A stretch of 64,000 nt of DNA. It comes from Kineothrix sp. MSJ-39. Its GTDB lineage: Bacteria; Bacillota; Clostridia; Lachnospirales; Lachnospiraceae. Where the stretch lies: assembly GCF_018917935.1 (NCBI RefSeq), contig NZ_JAHLPN010000006.1, forward strand, positions 1-64,000. The letters run 5' to 3'. The notes beneath the pieces are model-generated. The model ran no database searches and was not told the origin of the DNA. It saw only the letters and a list, made by a program, of their open reading frames with translations. Below are positions 34,641 to 45,105 of the stretch, piece after piece. Position 1 is the stretch's first letter. Each line of letters begins with the position of its first letter. Both the position numbers and the translations under genes were made by a program.

Positions 34641-35168
34641 TCAACTTTGTGAAAAAAGTATGTACTTTTCTTCAATCTCAGAAAACGGTTTTTGCTCGAA
34701 AACAGGCGTAGAATAAAGCTTTGGCGGCTTTTTCTGTAATTGTTCTCCCATGTAATGATCAAATTCATAATATAAAAGTGTGTCGTCCACAGAGGAAATT
34801 GCGGTCTGTTCCGCTTCTGTCGGAACACGCCCCAGAAACTTTTCATAGATCGTATCCTGCAGCCGCTTTTCAATTTCCAGATAGCCGGGCAGAAACTGCT
34901 TCACCGGTCTTGTAATATCTGCCAGATATGCTTCACTCGCATCGTGCAAAAGACATGCCTGACAAAGGAACGGGCTGTATTTTCTGGCAACCGCTTCCTC
35001 ATAACAATGGATACAATGCTGTCCCACAGAATAAAATTCCGGGAAATGCCCGTTTGCCCGCGTCATCAACGATAAGGCATGTGCGATATCGCGGATCACG
35101 ATCTGTTCCGGATCCGGCGAAACCGGTGTAAAATGGATCTTACTGCTTGTTGTGATATAACTGCTCAT
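34641..35168 (-). CDS. HD-domain phosphohydrolase (YfbR-like)
   Basis: 175 aa. HD fold with metal ligands in YSVGQHCIHC, LLHDASEAYLADITRPVK and, later, SVDDTLLYYEF. The pattern fits the YfbR/YedD-type 5'-nucleotidase branch that acts on deoxyribonucleotides, though the true substrate is uncertain. Its ATG overlaps the TGA of the AraC gene by 4 bp, so the two are translationally coupled, an odd pairing. Confidence 0.82.
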   Translation of the reverse strand: MSSYITTSSKIHFTPVSPDPEQIVIRDIAHALSLMTRANGHFPEFYSVGQHCIHCYEEAVARKYSPFLCQACLLHDASEAYLADITRPVKQFLPGYLEIEKRLQDTIYEKFLGRVPTEAEQTAISSVDDTLLYYEFDHYMGEQLQKKPPKLYSTPVFEQKPFSEIEEKYILFSQS

Positions 35169-35905
35169 TTTTCTTCTCCCCAGTTTGTTCTATAATAATG
35201 ATCTCTGTACTGCCTCGGTGTCATATTCGTTTCTTCGCGGAACACATGCGTAAAATGGCTCTGTGAGGAAAACGCAAGTCCTGCTGCAATATCCGAATAA
35301 GAATACGAAGAGTATTTTAACATATTTTTTGCTGTGTCGATCTTACTCTTTCTGATATATTCGCTGATTGTCTGCCCCATTTCCTTTTTAAACAGGCGTG
35401 ACAGGTAATTGACATGCAGCCCACAGTGATCTGCCAGCGTCTGTGCGGTAACACGTTCTCCGATATGCTGATATATATAATCAATGCACTGCACCACGTT
35501 TTTAGAATAGACTTTCTCTTTTTTCAGCTTCTGCATTCTTTTGGCATAATCCATACAAAGCTGCTTCAGCAGGCTGTTCAGTTCCGGGATCGAATGCGTT
35601 TCATCCACTGTCTGAATATACATATCGGAAAGGCCGTACGCAGTTTCCGGATCCATCCCGCCCTCAATGCAAAAGCGGGTGATCATGGCGATCGATATGA
35701 TAATATGATAGGAAATATTACGTACGGGATTTTGGGATAATACACCCATACCGCCTTCCGATCCCATTCCTTCCGTCTCGTTTGCCCATTTCCGTATTTT
35801 CTCTACATCTCCCTGCTTAACCCATTCATAAAAGGATAATTCTCTCTCATAAGGAGCATGAACAACTTCCCGTTCCATGAATTTTTCATAATTCAGCTTT
35901 TTCAT
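35165..35905 (-). CDS. AraC-family transcriptional regulator
   Basis: 246 aa. The C-terminal 100 residues form the double helix-turn-helix (VTAQTLADHCGLHVNYLSRLFKK, KSKIDTAKNMLKYSSYSYSDIAAGLAFSSQSHF, MTPRQYRDHYY). The N-terminal part (1-140) is helical and not a cupin, so the effector is unknown. It is divergent from the GH3 beta-glucosidase gene, the usual layout for a regulator of sugar use, so it probably controls that gene (inference). The start has AGGAAAGGCTGTT upstream. Confidence 0.9.
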   Translation of the reverse strand: MKKLNYEKFMEREVVHAPYERELSFYEWVKQGDVEKIRKWANETEGMGSEGGMGVLSQNPVRNISYHIIISIAMITRFCIEGGMDPETAYGLSDMYIQTVDETHSIPELNSLLKQLCMDYAKRMQKLKKEKVYSKNVVQCIDYIYQHIGERVTAQTLADHCGLHVNYLSRLFKKEMGQTISEYIRKSKIDTAKNMLKYSSYSYSDIAAGLAFSSQSHFTHVFREETNMTPRQYRDHYYRTNWGEEK

Positions 35906-35964
35906 AACAGCCTTTCCTTTGCTTTCTATCGCATTATGTCATAATTTTATCATATTTATCACAG

Positions 35965-36011
35965 ATTTGATATCATTTATTTTATTTTCTGCTAAAGTGG
36001 CTATATCAAAT
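35965..36011. promoter_or_regulatory. Inverted repeat between the AraC and GH3 genes
   Basis: Arms ATTTGATAT (35965-35973) and ATATCAAAT (36003-36011) are perfect complements with a 29-bp spacing. They lie in the 160-bp divergent intergenic region and may be regulator sites. I could not define a convincing -35/-10 pair for either gene here. Confidence 0.4.
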
Positions 36012-36065
36012 GAAGTCACACAAGTTACATATCATAAACTTTACAAATAACAGGAGGTATTATCT

Positions 36066-38270
36066 ATGAACAAACAGGAACTGACACAGCTTTTAAATAC
36101 GCTGACACTTGATGATAAGATCGCCATGATCCATGGTGCAACTCTGTTTCAGACAGGTGCGGTTGCAGAAAAAAACATTCCCGCCTTCACTTTCGATGAC
36201 GGACCTATGGGGCCAAGAAAAGAATATCGGAAAGATATGTGGATCCCGGTTGGCGGAAACGATGATGCTACTTCCTATCTGCCGAGTAACAGTGCACTTG
36301 CTGCTACCTTTAACAGAGAGCGTGCGCTGGAAAGCGGTACTATTTTAGGACGTGAAGCCAGAGGGCGCGGCAAAGACATGATCCTTGCGCCGGGCATCAA
36401 CATCCATCGTTCTCCGCTTGGCGGTCGTAACTTTGAATATATGAGCGAAGATCCTTATCTGACAGCAGAAATTGCAGTTCCTTTTGTAGAAGGTGTACAG
36501 CAAAATGATGTTTCTGCCTGTGTCAAGCATTATGCCCTCAACAACCAGGAAACAGATCGTACAGGCTACAACGCCGATGTCAGCGAACGTGCCCTGTGGG
36601 AGATCTATCTGCCTGCTTTCCGTGCCACAGTCAAAAAAGCACATACAATGGGTATGATGGGCTCTTATAACCGCTTCCATGAAGAATATCTCTGTCACAG
36701 TCAGGAAATGATCGACGGTATCCTGCGTCAGGAATGGGGCTTCGACGGCATTTATGTTTCTGACTGGAATGCGATCAAGGATACTGTAAAAGCCGGTAAC
36801 TGTGAGATTGATGTGGATATGAGCGTCACCGATGATTTTGACAATTATAAAATGGCACAGCCGCTCAAGGAAGCTGTTTTGAACGGACAGGTCAAGGAAG
36901 CAGAGCTTGACAAAAAGGTAATGCACATCCTGCACGTCATGAATGAGCTTCATATGCTGGACGGCAAGCGGCAGAAAGGAAGCTACAACGACCCAACACA
37001 CCCGGGTAAGCTGCTGCAGACCGCAGAAGAATCCATGATCCTTCTGAAAAACGAAAAGAAGCTGCTGCCCCTCAATCCTGATAAGCTGAAAAAGGTACTT
37101 GTGATCGGCGATAATGCAGACAGAACCCATGCAGCCGGCGGTGGCAGTGCGGAGATCAAAGCACTGTATGAGATCACACCGCTGATGGGCATTAAGATGT
37201 TCCTCGGCGGTAACTGTGAAGTCGTTTATGAGCCGGGCTATTATGCCTGCGTTACCGGAAATGCATGGAATGATATCACAGCCCAGAACTGTGTACTTCC
37301 GGTCAATGATTCTATATTCGGTCCACGCCAGGACAGACTTGTGAAAAAAGAAGAAATTGCTGCTTTAAATAAAACCTATGAAGAACGTGCGATCGCAGCC
37401 TGCAAGGACGCAGATGCAGTCATCTATGTCGGCGGTCTGAACCATGATTTTGATGTAGAGGACAGAGACAGATCCGATTATCATCTGCCATACGGACAGG
37501 ATGCCCTGATCAAAAAGCTTTTGGCGGTCCGACCGGATATGATCGTTACAATGATCGCCGGCTCTCCGTTCTCCATGACAGAATGGATCGACCAGACAGA
37601 TACGCTGCTGCTTTCCTACTATGCAGGCATGGAAACAGGACGTGCCTTTGCCAACCTGTTATTCGGCGAAGTATCTCCAAGTGGTAAGCTGCCTACAACG
37701 TATCCTAAGGAATTATCCGATTCTCCTGCACACAGCATCGGACAGTTCGGTACTTCCACAAATGTTTCCTATGCGGAAGATGTTTATGTTGGCTACCGCT
37801 ACTTTGATACCTACCAGGTAAAACCACAGTTTGCGTTCGGACACGGTCTGTCCTATGCAGCATTTACCTACAGTGATCTGCAGGTAACAGCGCATCCGCA
37901 GGATACAACAGACAGTCTGCAGTCTCTTGATACGCTGCCTGTACTTTACACTGTTAAGTTAGCAGTAAGCAACGATTCTGATATTACAGCAAAAGAATCC
38001 GTACAGCTTTACATTGCGGCAAAAGACAGCAAGGTAAAACGCCCGTTCAAAGAGCTGCGCGGTTTTGATAAAAAAGAAATCGCAGCCCATGCAAAGGCTG
38101 ATTACACCTTTGCACTGACTGCGGAAGCATTTTCTTATTATGAGGAAGAAAAGCATTGTTACATTGCACCTGCAGGCACTTATGAAATCCTGCTTGGCAG
38201 TGCAAGTGATGATATCCGTCTTTCCCAGACGGTAACTCTTTCTGCAGATATCATGATCAGCAGGAGCTAA
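36066..38270 (+). CDS. Glycoside hydrolase family 3 beta-glucosidase
   Basis: 734 aa, no signal peptide, so cytoplasmic. The (beta/alpha)8 domain (about 1-300) contains RNFEYMSEDP, KHYALNNQETDR and the catalytic nucleophile Asp in YVSDWNAIK (about residue 230). The second alpha/beta domain (about 330-590) includes SMILLKNEKKLLPL and the acid/base-bearing region, and a C-terminal fibronectin-type domain (about 620-734) follows the YVGYRYFD element. It releases glucose or xylose from imported oligosaccharides or glycosides. A strong AACAGGAGGTATTATCT site supports the start. It is transcribed away from an AraC gene and ends 7 bp from convergent trpA. Confidence 0.94.
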   Translation: MNKQELTQLLNTLTLDDKIAMIHGATLFQTGAVAEKNIPAFTFDDGPMGPRKEYRKDMWIPVGGNDDATSYLPSNSALAATFNRERALESGTILGREARGRGKDMILAPGINIHRSPLGGRNFEYMSEDPYLTAEIAVPFVEGVQQNDVSACVKHYALNNQETDRTGYNADVSERALWEIYLPAFRATVKKAHTMGMMGSYNRFHEEYLCHSQEMIDGILRQEWGFDGIYVSDWNAIKDTVKAGNCEIDVDMSVTDDFDNYKMAQPLKEAVLNGQVKEAELDKKVMHILHVMNELHMLDGKRQKGSYNDPTHPGKLLQTAEESMILLKNEKKLLPLNPDKLKKVLVIGDNADRTHAAGGGSAEIKALYEITPLMGIKMFLGGNCEVVYEPGYYACVTGNAWNDITAQNCVLPVNDSIFGPRQDRLVKKEEIAALNKTYEERAIAACKDADAVIYVGGLNHDFDVEDRDRSDYHLPYGQDALIKKLLAVRPDMIVTMIAGSPFSMTEWIDQTDTLLLSYYAGMETGRAFANLLFGEVSPSGKLPTTYPKELSDSPAHSIGQFGTSTNVSYAEDVYVGYRYFDTYQVKPQFAFGHGLSYAAFTYSDLQVTAHPQDTTDSLQSLDTLPVLYTVKLAVSNDSDITAKESVQLYIAAKDSKVKRPFKELRGFDKKEIAAHAKADYTFALTAEAFSYYEEEKHCYIAPAGTYEILLGSASDDIRLSQTVTLSADIMISRS

Positions 38271-38277
38271 TCCCCCT

Positions 38278-39057
38278 TTACCGGGCAGCAAGTACTGCCT
38301 GTTTCATAGAGGCTACGTAGTCATACAGAGGCTGCGCAGCCTCTTCTTTGTATTCTGCCACGATCTTGACGATCGCGCTGCCCACGATCGCACCATCTGC
38401 AAGTGCAGCCATCTTCTCTGCCTGCTCCGGCGTGCTGATTCCGAAACCGATCGCACACGGTACATCCGTCACAGAACGGATCTTTTCTATGATCTTTGCC
38501 AGATCCGTATGGATCTCACTGCGGACACCTGTTACGCCCATGGAAGATACCACATAAATAAAGCCGGTTGCTTCTTTTGCAATTCTTGCAATACGTTCCT
38601 CGGAAGTCGGCGAGATCATGGAGATCACATCGACACCGTATTTCTTAGCGACTTCTTCCACTTCCTCTTTCTCCTCAAACGGAACATCCGGGGAAATAAA
38701 GCCGTTTACGGAAAGCTCCTGACATTTGGCAAAAAATGCCTCGTAGCCATAATGGAATACCGGATTGATATAGGTCATGAAAATAAGCGGGATATCGGTC
38801 TGGGTGCGGATCTGCTTTACCGCATCAAACAGCCCTTCCATCGTAAAGCCATTTGCAAGTGCGCGGATATTTGCATCCTGGATCACTACGCCCTCTGCGG
38901 TCGGGTCCGAAAACGGGATACCGATCTCAATGATATCCGCACCAGCTTTTGCCATCTGTACTACATATTCCACTGTTTTGGAAAGACATGGATCTCCTGC
39001 CGTAATAAACGGGATAAATGCCTTTGTATCCTTAAATGCGTCTGTAATCTTACTCAT
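38278..39057 (-). CDS. trpA: Tryptophan synthase alpha subunit
   Basis: 259 aa TIM barrel. Cleaves indole-3-glycerol phosphate to indole, which is channelled to TrpB. Catalytic Glu and Asp are in [15 protein letters not shown]. It overlaps the end of trpB by 8 bp and has GGGGGTAGATTTAC as ribosome site. Last gene of the trp operon; no clear terminator fits in the 7 bp before the GH3 gene end. Confidence 0.98.
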   Translation of the reverse strand: MSKITDAFKDTKAFIPFITAGDPCLSKTVEYVVQMAKAGADIIEIGIPFSDPTAEGVVIQDANIRALANGFTMEGLFDAVKQIRTQTDIPLIFMTYINPVFHYGYEAFFAKCQELSVNGFISPDVPFEEKEEVEEVAKKYGVDVISMISPTSEERIARIAKEATGFIYVVSSMGVTGVRSEIHTDLAKIIEKIRSVTDVPCAIGFGISTPEQAEKMAALADGAIVGSAIVKIVAEYKEEAAQPLYDYVASMKQAVLAAR

Positions 39058-40234
39058 GTAAATCTACCCCCTTGTATCTGGCAATCGCTGCCACGTCTTT
39101 ATCACCACGCCCTGACAGGCAGACGATAATACTGTCATCCTTTGACATACTGCCTGCGATCTTTTTCACGTGGGCAACTGCATGGGCACTTTCAATGGCA
39201 CAGATGATACCTTCCGTACGTGCCAGATATTCAAATGCTTCCACTGCCTCATCATCTGTCACCGGTACATAGGTGGCACGTCCGCTGTCATGCAGATATG
39301 CATGCTCCGGTCCGATGCCCGGGTAGTCCAGTCCTGCAGAGATCGAATAAACCGGTGCGATCTGTCCCTGCTCGTCCTGGCAGAAATACGATTTCATACC
39401 ATGGAAGATACCAACACTACCTCTTGCGATCGTTGCTGCATGCTTATCGGTATCTACGCCTTTTCCCGCTGCTTCACAGCCGATGAGCTGCACGCCTTCA
39501 TCCGGGATAAAATTATAAAACATACCGATCGCATTGCTGCCACCACCGACGCAGGCAACTACAGCCTTTGGCAGTTTGCCTTCTTTTTCAAGGATCTGTG
39601 CTCTTGCTTCCTGACTGATCACACTCTGAAAATCTCTGACGATCATCGGGAACGGATGCGGACCCATAACGGAACCGAGCACATAATGCGTATCCGAAAC
39701 TCTGGTAGACCATTCACGCATTGCCTCATTTACTGCATCCTTCAAAGTCATCGTACCGCTTGTGACCGCATGTACCTTTGCGCCTAACAGTTCCATTCTG
39801 TATACATTCAGAGCCTGTCTGTCCGTATCTTCTTTTCCCATGAAGATCTCACATTCCATACCGAATAAAGCTGCTGCCGTTGCAGTCGCAACACCATGCT
39901 GTCCTGCACCGGTTTCCGCGATCAGTCTGGTCTTTCCCATCTTCTTTGCCAACAGTGCCTGACCAAGTACGTTGTTGATCTTATGTGCCCCTGTGTGGTT
40001 CAGATCTTCTCTCTTTAAATAGATCTTTGCTCCGCCCAGATCCTTTGTCATCTTCTCTGCATAATACAAAAGCGACGGTCTGCCTGCATACTCTACCAAA
40101 AGTCTGTGCAGTTCTTCATTAAATGCCGGATCCTTTTTATAATATTCATACTGTTCTTCCAGATGGATCAGTTCATTCATCAATGTTTCCGAAATGTACT
40201 GCCCTCCGTATATGCCATATCTTCCTTTTTTCAT
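39050..40234 (-). CDS. trpB: Tryptophan synthase beta subunit
   Basis: 394 aa. PLP enzyme joining indole and serine. The PLP-lysine is in [10 protein letters not shown], the phosphate loop is [10 protein letters not shown], and the conserved Glu lies in AETGAGQHG. It is the TrpB1 type that pairs with TrpA. Its start overlaps the trpF stop by 4 bp (ATGA). Confidence 0.98.
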   Translation of the reverse strand: MKKGRYGIYGGQYISETLMNELIHLEEQYEYYKKDPAFNEELHRLLVEYAGRPSLLYYAEKMTKDLGGAKIYLKREDLNHTGAHKINNVLGQALLAKKMGKTRLIAETGAGQHGVATATAAALFGMECEIFMGKEDTDRQALNVYRMELLGAKVHAVTSGTMTLKDAVNEAMREWSTRVSDTHYVLGSVMGPHPFPMIVRDFQSVISQEARAQILEKEGKLPKAVVACVGGGSNAIGMFYNFIPDEGVQLIGCEAAGKGVDTDKHAATIARGSVGIFHGMKSYFCQDEQGQIAPVYSISAGLDYPGIGPEHAYLHDSGRATYVPVTDDEAVEAFEYLARTEGIICAIESAHAVAHVKKIAGSMSKDDSIIVCLSGRGDKDVAAIARYKGVDLHE

Positions 40235-40878
40235 TCTGTACCTCTTTTCCTGATCGTTTCCATCAGTTTCCTTATTTTTTCCGGGTCTTTCACCCCGTCT
40301 GTCTCCACGCTGCTGCTCAGATCAAGTGCATACGGTCTGAACGCTTCTGCCGCCTGTTCCATATTTTCAGGGCTGATCCCACCAGCCAGAAAAAACGGCT
40401 TTTTGCGGATCTTCTCCTGCAGTTCTTCCTGCGCAAGCTGCTGCAAAATGGCGTCCCACGGAAACGGCTTTCCGCTGCCCATTCCGTTATCTAACAGAAT
40501 ATAATCTGCATCGGTCTGATATGCTTCCTGCAGATTCGTTTCTTCCGTTACCTTTACCGCGCGGATCACCGGCTTTCCTGTCTGTTCCCGGATCTTCCTG
40601 AGCTGTTCTTCGCTCTCCTGCCCATGCAGCTGTGCGATATCAATGATATTTTGTTGCAGCAGTGCAATGATCTCATCGGGATCTGCATTGACAAAAACAC
40701 CGACTGCCCGGATACGCGGATCCAGCTTTTCTTTCAGCTTCTGCGCCTGCTCTCCGGTTACACACCGTTTACTTTTTGGATAAAAGACAAACCCTATGTA
40801 ATCCGGCAGGTAAGCATTGACACAACAGATATCTTCCTCCCTGCGCAGCCCGCAGATCTTTACTTTACAGTCTATCAT
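40231..40878 (-). CDS. trpF: Phosphoribosylanthranilate isomerase
   Basis: 215 aa. Amadori rearrangement of phosphoribosylanthranilate. The catalytic Cys is in KVKICGLR and the general-acid Asp in [17 protein letters not shown] is also conserved. It overlaps trpC by 4 bp at its start and trpB by 4 bp at its end. Confidence 0.96.
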   Translation of the reverse strand: MIDCKVKICGLRREEDICCVNAYLPDYIGFVFYPKSKRCVTGEQAQKLKEKLDPRIRAVGVFVNADPDEIIALLQQNIIDIAQLHGQESEEQLRKIREQTGKPVIRAVKVTEETNLQEAYQTDADYILLDNGMGSGKPFPWDAILQQLAQEELQEKIRKKPFFLAGGISPENMEQAAEAFRPYALDLSSSVETDGVKDPEKIRKLMETIRKRGTE

Positions 40879-41654
40879 ATGCCTTTTAAATCCTCCAGCA
40901 TTTTCTTTTTGTCAGGACTTCGCATAAAGGTTTCTCCGATCAGCACCGCATCTGTTTCATTGTCGCGCAGCCTTTTGATATCCTCCGGTGTTTTCATGCC
41001 ACTCTCCGATACAAACACGATTTCCTTCGGGATCAGCTTACGCAATCTTATGGAATTTTGGATATCTACCGTAAAATCTTTCAGGTTGCGGTTATTGACA
41101 CCGATGATCCTGGCACCTGCCGAAAGAGCCCGCTGCACTTCCGCTTCATCATGTGCCTCCACCAGTGCAGAAAGCCCCAGTGAATCTGCAAGCTGCAGGT
41201 AACTTTTTAACTGCTCATCCGTCAGGATGGCACAGATCAAAAGGATCGCACTTGCACCGATGACCTTTGCCTCATAGATCATGTAGGGATCGATCGTAAA
41301 ATCCTTTCGCAGCAGCGGAATGGAAACATGCTCACTGATCTGCTGCAGATAACTGTCTGATCCCTGAAAGAAATAGGGCTCTGTCAGGACAGAGATCGCA
41401 TTTGCTCCCGCCTTTTCATATTCCTCTGCGATCGCGACATAGGGAAAATCCGGTGCGATCAGTCCTTTGGATGGGGATGCTTTCTTGACCTCACAGATAA
41501 AGGAAAGTCCCTGCGCTTTCAATGCTTTTTCAAATGGAAAACCTGTGTCTGCTGACATGGCAAGTGCCTGCTTCTGCAGTTCTTCCGGCAGCAGTTTCTT
41601 TTTATTTTCTTCCAACCGCACTTTTGTTTTTGCTACAATTTCATCTAAGATCAT
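40875..41654 (-). CDS. trpC: Indole-3-glycerol phosphate synthase
   Basis: 259 aa monofunctional enzyme. Closes the indole ring from CdRP. Conserved motifs are ICEVKKASPSKG, LLRKDFTID and GVNNRNLKDF, plus the phosphate-binding ESGM and LIGETFMR. An AAGGAAAAAAT site precedes the start. It is not fused to trpF, unlike in enterobacteria. Confidence 0.97.
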   Translation of the reverse strand: MILDEIVAKTKVRLEENKKKLLPEELQKQALAMSADTGFPFEKALKAQGLSFICEVKKASPSKGLIAPDFPYVAIAEEYEKAGANAISVLTEPYFFQGSDSYLQQISEHVSIPLLRKDFTIDPYMIYEAKVIGASAILLICAILTDEQLKSYLQLADSLGLSALVEAHDEAEVQRALSAGARIIGVNNRNLKDFTVDIQNSIRLRKLIPKEIVFVSESGMKTPEDIKRLRDNETDAVLIGETFMRSPDKKKMLEDLKGI

Positions 41655-41753
41655 ATTTTTTCCTTTCGCTCATGTTGTTACCTCACCATATAAAGCTGTA
41701 AAAACCTGCCCATAATCGGTCTGTTTATTACGGATTTACATGTCCCTGAATCT

Positions 41754-42761
41754 TTACATATTTGAATATTTCACAAATTCTTCCAGCTTCTTTTCAGCCT
41801 TGCCGCTGTCGATCAGTTCTTCCGCAAGATGGACACCGGCTTCGATCGAGTCAGCCTTTCCTGCTACATAAAGTCCTGCGCCCGCATTTAATACAACCGC
41901 TGTTCTTCTGGCTCCCTGTTCGCCTGCTAAAACTGCCTTCGTGATCGCAGCATTCTCATCCGGTGTACCGCCTGTCAGTTCTTCCTTTTTGCATCTGGTC
42001 AGACCAAACTGCTCCGGACTGATCGTATAGCTTTTAAATGTACCATCCTTTACTTCACATACAGATGTCTCTGCACTTGCTGAAATCTCATCCAGTCTGT
42101 CCTGTCCATATACAACGAGTGCTCTTTTCACCCCAAGGTTGGATAATACTTTTGCAAGCGGCTCTACAAGGCTTTCATCATAAACACCCATTACCTGCAG
42201 ATTTGCACTGGCAGGATTTGCAAGAGGTCCTAAAATATTGAAGATCGTGCGGATACCAAGCTCTTTACGGATCGATCCCACATATTTCATTGCTGTATGG
42301 TAACTCTGTGCAAACAGGAAGCAGATACCGATGTTCTGCAGCAGCTCTGCACTCTTCTGGGGTGAAATCGTGATATTGACACCAAGGCTTTCCAGCACAT
42401 CCGCTGCACCTGATTTACTGCTGGCTGCACGGTTTCCATGTTTGGCAACCGGAACACCTGCGGAAGCGATAACAAGGGAAGACGTTGTGGAAATATTAAA
42501 GGAATCTGATTTGTCTCCGCCTGTTCCGACGATCTCCAGCACATCCCCTTCATGAGAAAGCTGCACTGCATGGTTTCTCATTTCTTCTGCAGAACCCGTG
42601 ATCTCGTCGATCGTCTCTCCCTTCATGGTAAGTGCTGTCAGATAAGCACTTTTCTGTACATCCGAAGCCTCTCCGCTCATGATCTCATTCATAACGGCTT
42701 TTGCTTCCTCGTAGCTCAAATCCTCTTTGTTTGTCAGTTTGATAATTGCTTCTTTGATCAT
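41754..42761 (-). CDS. trpD: Anthranilate phosphoribosyltransferase
   Basis: 335 aa. Adds phosphoribose to anthranilate. The PRPP loop is [18 protein letters not shown], with [18 protein letters not shown] following. The start has AAGGAAGAAACAAA upstream. It is separate from trpG, with a 126-bp gap between them in which I see no gene. Confidence 0.97.
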   Translation of the reverse strand: MIKEAIIKLTNKEDLSYEEAKAVMNEIMSGEASDVQKSAYLTALTMKGETIDEITGSAEEMRNHAVQLSHEGDVLEIVGTGGDKSDSFNISTTSSLVIASAGVPVAKHGNRAASSKSGAADVLESLGVNITISPQKSAELLQNIGICFLFAQSYHTAMKYVGSIRKELGIRTIFNILGPLANPASANLQVMGVYDESLVEPLAKVLSNLGVKRALVVYGQDRLDEISASAETSVCEVKDGTFKSYTISPEQFGLTRCKKEELTGGTPDENAAITKAVLAGEQGARRTAVVLNAGAGLYVAGKADSIEAGVHLAEELIDSGKAEKKLEEFVKYSNM

Positions 42762-42887
42762 TTTGTTTCTTCCTTTCTATGTATATTTGCATTTTTTATA
42801 GTATTTCTATTTGTTTCCTATGAATTGTTCTGATATCGTTATTGCAGTTTTTCTTTCCTATTCCCTGTTTTAAATAAAGCAGGCGAA

Positions 42888-43472
42888 TTATTTAGAAGCT
42901 TTCTTACTATACTGCAGAAGATTCTGTATCATCTTGCCGCCCTGTGGTGTCATAATGGATTCCGGGTGAAACTGGAGTCCGAAAAGCGGATACTTGACAT
43001 GCTCCACTGCCATGATCTCTCCGTCTTCTGCTTTTGCCGCTATGGAGAGCTCCTTTGGAAGTGTTTCTTCCCTGACAGCCAGAGAATGATATCTGGCAAC
43101 TGTTACCGGTTCTTTTAAGCCCTTCAATATCCGGCTTTCCGGTGAGATCTGTATCTCACTTGTCTTGCCGTGCATCATCTGTTTCGCATAGGTAACTGTC
43201 GCTCCAAAGGCTTCGCAGATCGCCTGATGCCCCAGACACACTCCAAGGATCGGATATTTGGTATATAGCTGCTTGACCACTTCCTCACAGATGCCTGCAT
43301 CCGATGGTTTTCCCGGCCCCGGCGAAAGAATGATCGCATCCGGCTGTAACACGTCCAGCTCGTCAACCGTGATCTTATCATTTCTGTAAACATGGATATC
43401 AGCATCATATTTTCCGATCAACTGATACAGGTTGTAAGAAAAGCTGTCATAATTATCAATCAGTACGATCAT
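42888..43472 (-). CDS. trpG: Anthranilate synthase glutamine amidotransferase component
   Basis: 194 aa class I amidotransferase that supplies ammonia to TrpE. The nucleophile Cys is in GVCLGHQAICE and the His/Glu pair in LQFHPESI. The start MIVLIDNYDSFSYN at 43472 is preceded by GGAGGAATTTAAG, which contains the trpE stop; the two genes are 1 bp apart. It may also serve folate synthesis (PabA role), as in Bacillus. Confidence 0.96.
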   Translation of the reverse strand: MIVLIDNYDSFSYNLYQLIGKYDADIHVYRNDKITVDELDVLQPDAIILSPGPGKPSDAGICEEVVKQLYTKYPILGVCLGHQAICEAFGATVTYAKQMMHGKTSEIQISPESRILKGLKEPVTVARYHSLAVREETLPKELSIAAKAEDGEIMAVEHVKYPLFGLQFHPESIMTPQGGKMIQNLLQYSKKASK

Positions 43473-43473
43473 C

Positions 43474-44946
43474 TTAAATTCCTCCATCCGCTTCTTTTAA
43501 GGCATTCATGACTGCCTTTGCCTTGTTGATACATTCCTCATATTCCTTTTCCGGGACACTGTCTGCCACAATGCCAGCACCGGATCTGACATATACTTTA
43601 CCGTTCTTTGCAAATGCCAGTCTTATGGCAATACAGGTGTCCAGATTTCCGGTAAAATCCAGATAACCGATCGCACCACCGTAAATGCCACGTTTGTTGT
43701 CTTCCAGCTCATTGATGATCTCACACGCCCGCAGCTTTGGTGCCCCTGAAAGTGTTCCCGCCGGCAGAATGGCATCCACTGCATCTACCGCATCTTTATC
43801 TGCTCTGATCGTTCCTGTTACGGTCGATCCGATATGCATGACATGGGAGAATCTTTCGATCTCCATATATTTCACAACCTCGACCGATGCGATCTTGCTG
43901 ATCTTTCCGATGTCATTTCTGCCCAGATCCACCAGCATATTATGTTCTGCTCTTTCTTTTTCATCGGCTAACAGTTCCTGTTCCAGTTTCTGGTCTTCCG
44001 CTTCTGTTTCTCCTCTTTTTCTTGTGCCTGCCAGCGGGAAGGTATAGAGCTTATCGTTTTCCAGCTTCACAAGTGTTTCGGGCGAAGCACCTGCGATCTC
44101 CACATCTTCACTGGAAAAGTAGAACATATACGGGGAAGGATTGCTTGTTCTGAGTACGCGGTAGGTATCCAGAAGACTTCCGTCCATATCTGCCTCCATA
44201 CGGTTGGAAAGCACTACCTGGAAGATATCCCCTTCCTTTATGTAATCTTTTCCTTTCTGCACCATTTCGCAATAGGCGTCTTTGGAAAACAGTGGTCTGA
44301 ATTCGGATTTTAAGTGGAGTGGCTTTTCTTCTGCCGCTTCTCCGTGTAAGATCAGATCTGCCATGTCGGATAACTGTCTTTGCGCCTGATGGTAATTCGT
44401 TTCCAGATTGTCCGTCTTGCAGTTTACAATGAGCTGGATCTTCTGTCTGTAATTATCAAAACAGATCACTTTATCAAACAGCATCAGATCCATATCTTTA
44501 AAATGCTCATCCTCTTTTGCATCTAATGTAAGCGACGGCTCACTGTACTTGATATAGTCATAGGAGAAGTAACCTACCAGCCCGCCTGTAAAAGGTGGCA
44601 TCCCCTCCAGCTTCGGACTTTTATACTGCTCTAATATCTGACGCAGATATTTGCCCGGATGTGTAACCGTTTCCGTTATCGTCATACCGGAACGGATGCT
44701 GAGCTTGTGATCATGACAGGTGATCTCCAGTGTCGGCTCATATCCTAAGAAGGTATATCTGCCCCACTGCTTTTTGTCCTCTGCACTTTCCAGCATATAG
44801 CAGTGGCTGCTCACATGCTTCAGGATCCGAAGCACTTCGATCGGCGTCTTTCTGTCTGCATACAGCTCACAGCAGATCGGAACAACGCCGTACCGGCTTA
44901 GATCCGGCATTTCTTTCAGTTGTTGTAGGGTTGGGTAATAATACAT
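43474..44946 (-). CDS. trpE: Anthranilate synthase component I
   Basis: 490 aa. Converts chorismate to anthranilate with ammonia from TrpG. The N-terminal region carries the tryptophan feedback site (LLESAEDKKQWGRYTFLG, about 52-70). The C-terminal chorismate-binding domain has GDIFQVVLSNR, PLAGTRKRG, DLGRNDIGK and GAPKLRACEIINELE. The start has GAAAGGAGAATCCCC upstream. First gene of trpEGDCFBA, controlled by a T-box leader. Confidence 0.97.
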   Translation of the reverse strand: MYYYPTLQQLKEMPDLSRYGVVPICCELYADRKTPIEVLRILKHVSSHCYMLESAEDKKQWGRYTFLGYEPTLEITCHDHKLSIRSGMTITETVTHPGKYLRQILEQYKSPKLEGMPPFTGGLVGYFSYDYIKYSEPSLTLDAKEDEHFKDMDLMLFDKVICFDNYRQKIQLIVNCKTDNLETNYHQAQRQLSDMADLILHGEAAEEKPLHLKSEFRPLFSKDAYCEMVQKGKDYIKEGDIFQVVLSNRMEADMDGSLLDTYRVLRTSNPSPYMFYFSSEDVEIAGASPETLVKLENDKLYTFPLAGTRKRGETEAEDQKLEQELLADEKERAEHNMLVDLGRNDIGKISKIASVEVVKYMEIERFSHVMHIGSTVTGTIRADKDAVDAVDAILPAGTLSGAPKLRACEIINELEDNKRGIYGGAIGYLDFTGNLDTCIAIRLAFAKNGKVYVRSGAGIVADSVPEKEYEECINKAKAVMNALKEADGGI

Positions 44947-44975
44947 GGGGATTCTCCTTTCGTTTTTCTTCTTAT

Positions 44976-45098
44976 TTCAAGGTCGCAGACTCGAAAATCC
45001 TGCCGCTATCGCGCCAGTCGTGCTTCGCACTTTCTGATTTTCTCGTTGTACGTTCGGAAGAAAACAAATACATGCTTCGCATGTGCTTGTTTTCTTTC
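44976..45098. repeat. Hairpin-rich, repeat-like insert between the T-box terminator and trpE
   Basis: About 120 bp with two short palindromes built on the GCGAAGC mini-hairpin: one at about 45067-45090 (ACATGC-GAA-GCATGT inside A/C-rich flanks) and one at about 45026-45038 (AGTGC-GAA-GCAC). It has no ribosome site for a credible gene and is not needed for T-box function. It resembles a small interspersed palindromic element; whether it recurs in the genome cannot be seen here. Confidence 0.45.
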
Positions 45099-45105
45099 CT
45101 CACTA

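Noticed and set aside
34600-34645. TTGACA-like sequence upstream of htrA on the minus strand
   Set aside because: No acceptable -10 at 16-18 bp; promoter for htrA not called.
36345-37130. 261-codon minus-strand open frame
   Set aside because: Antisense to the GH3 beta-glucosidase gene, no ribosome site or known motif.
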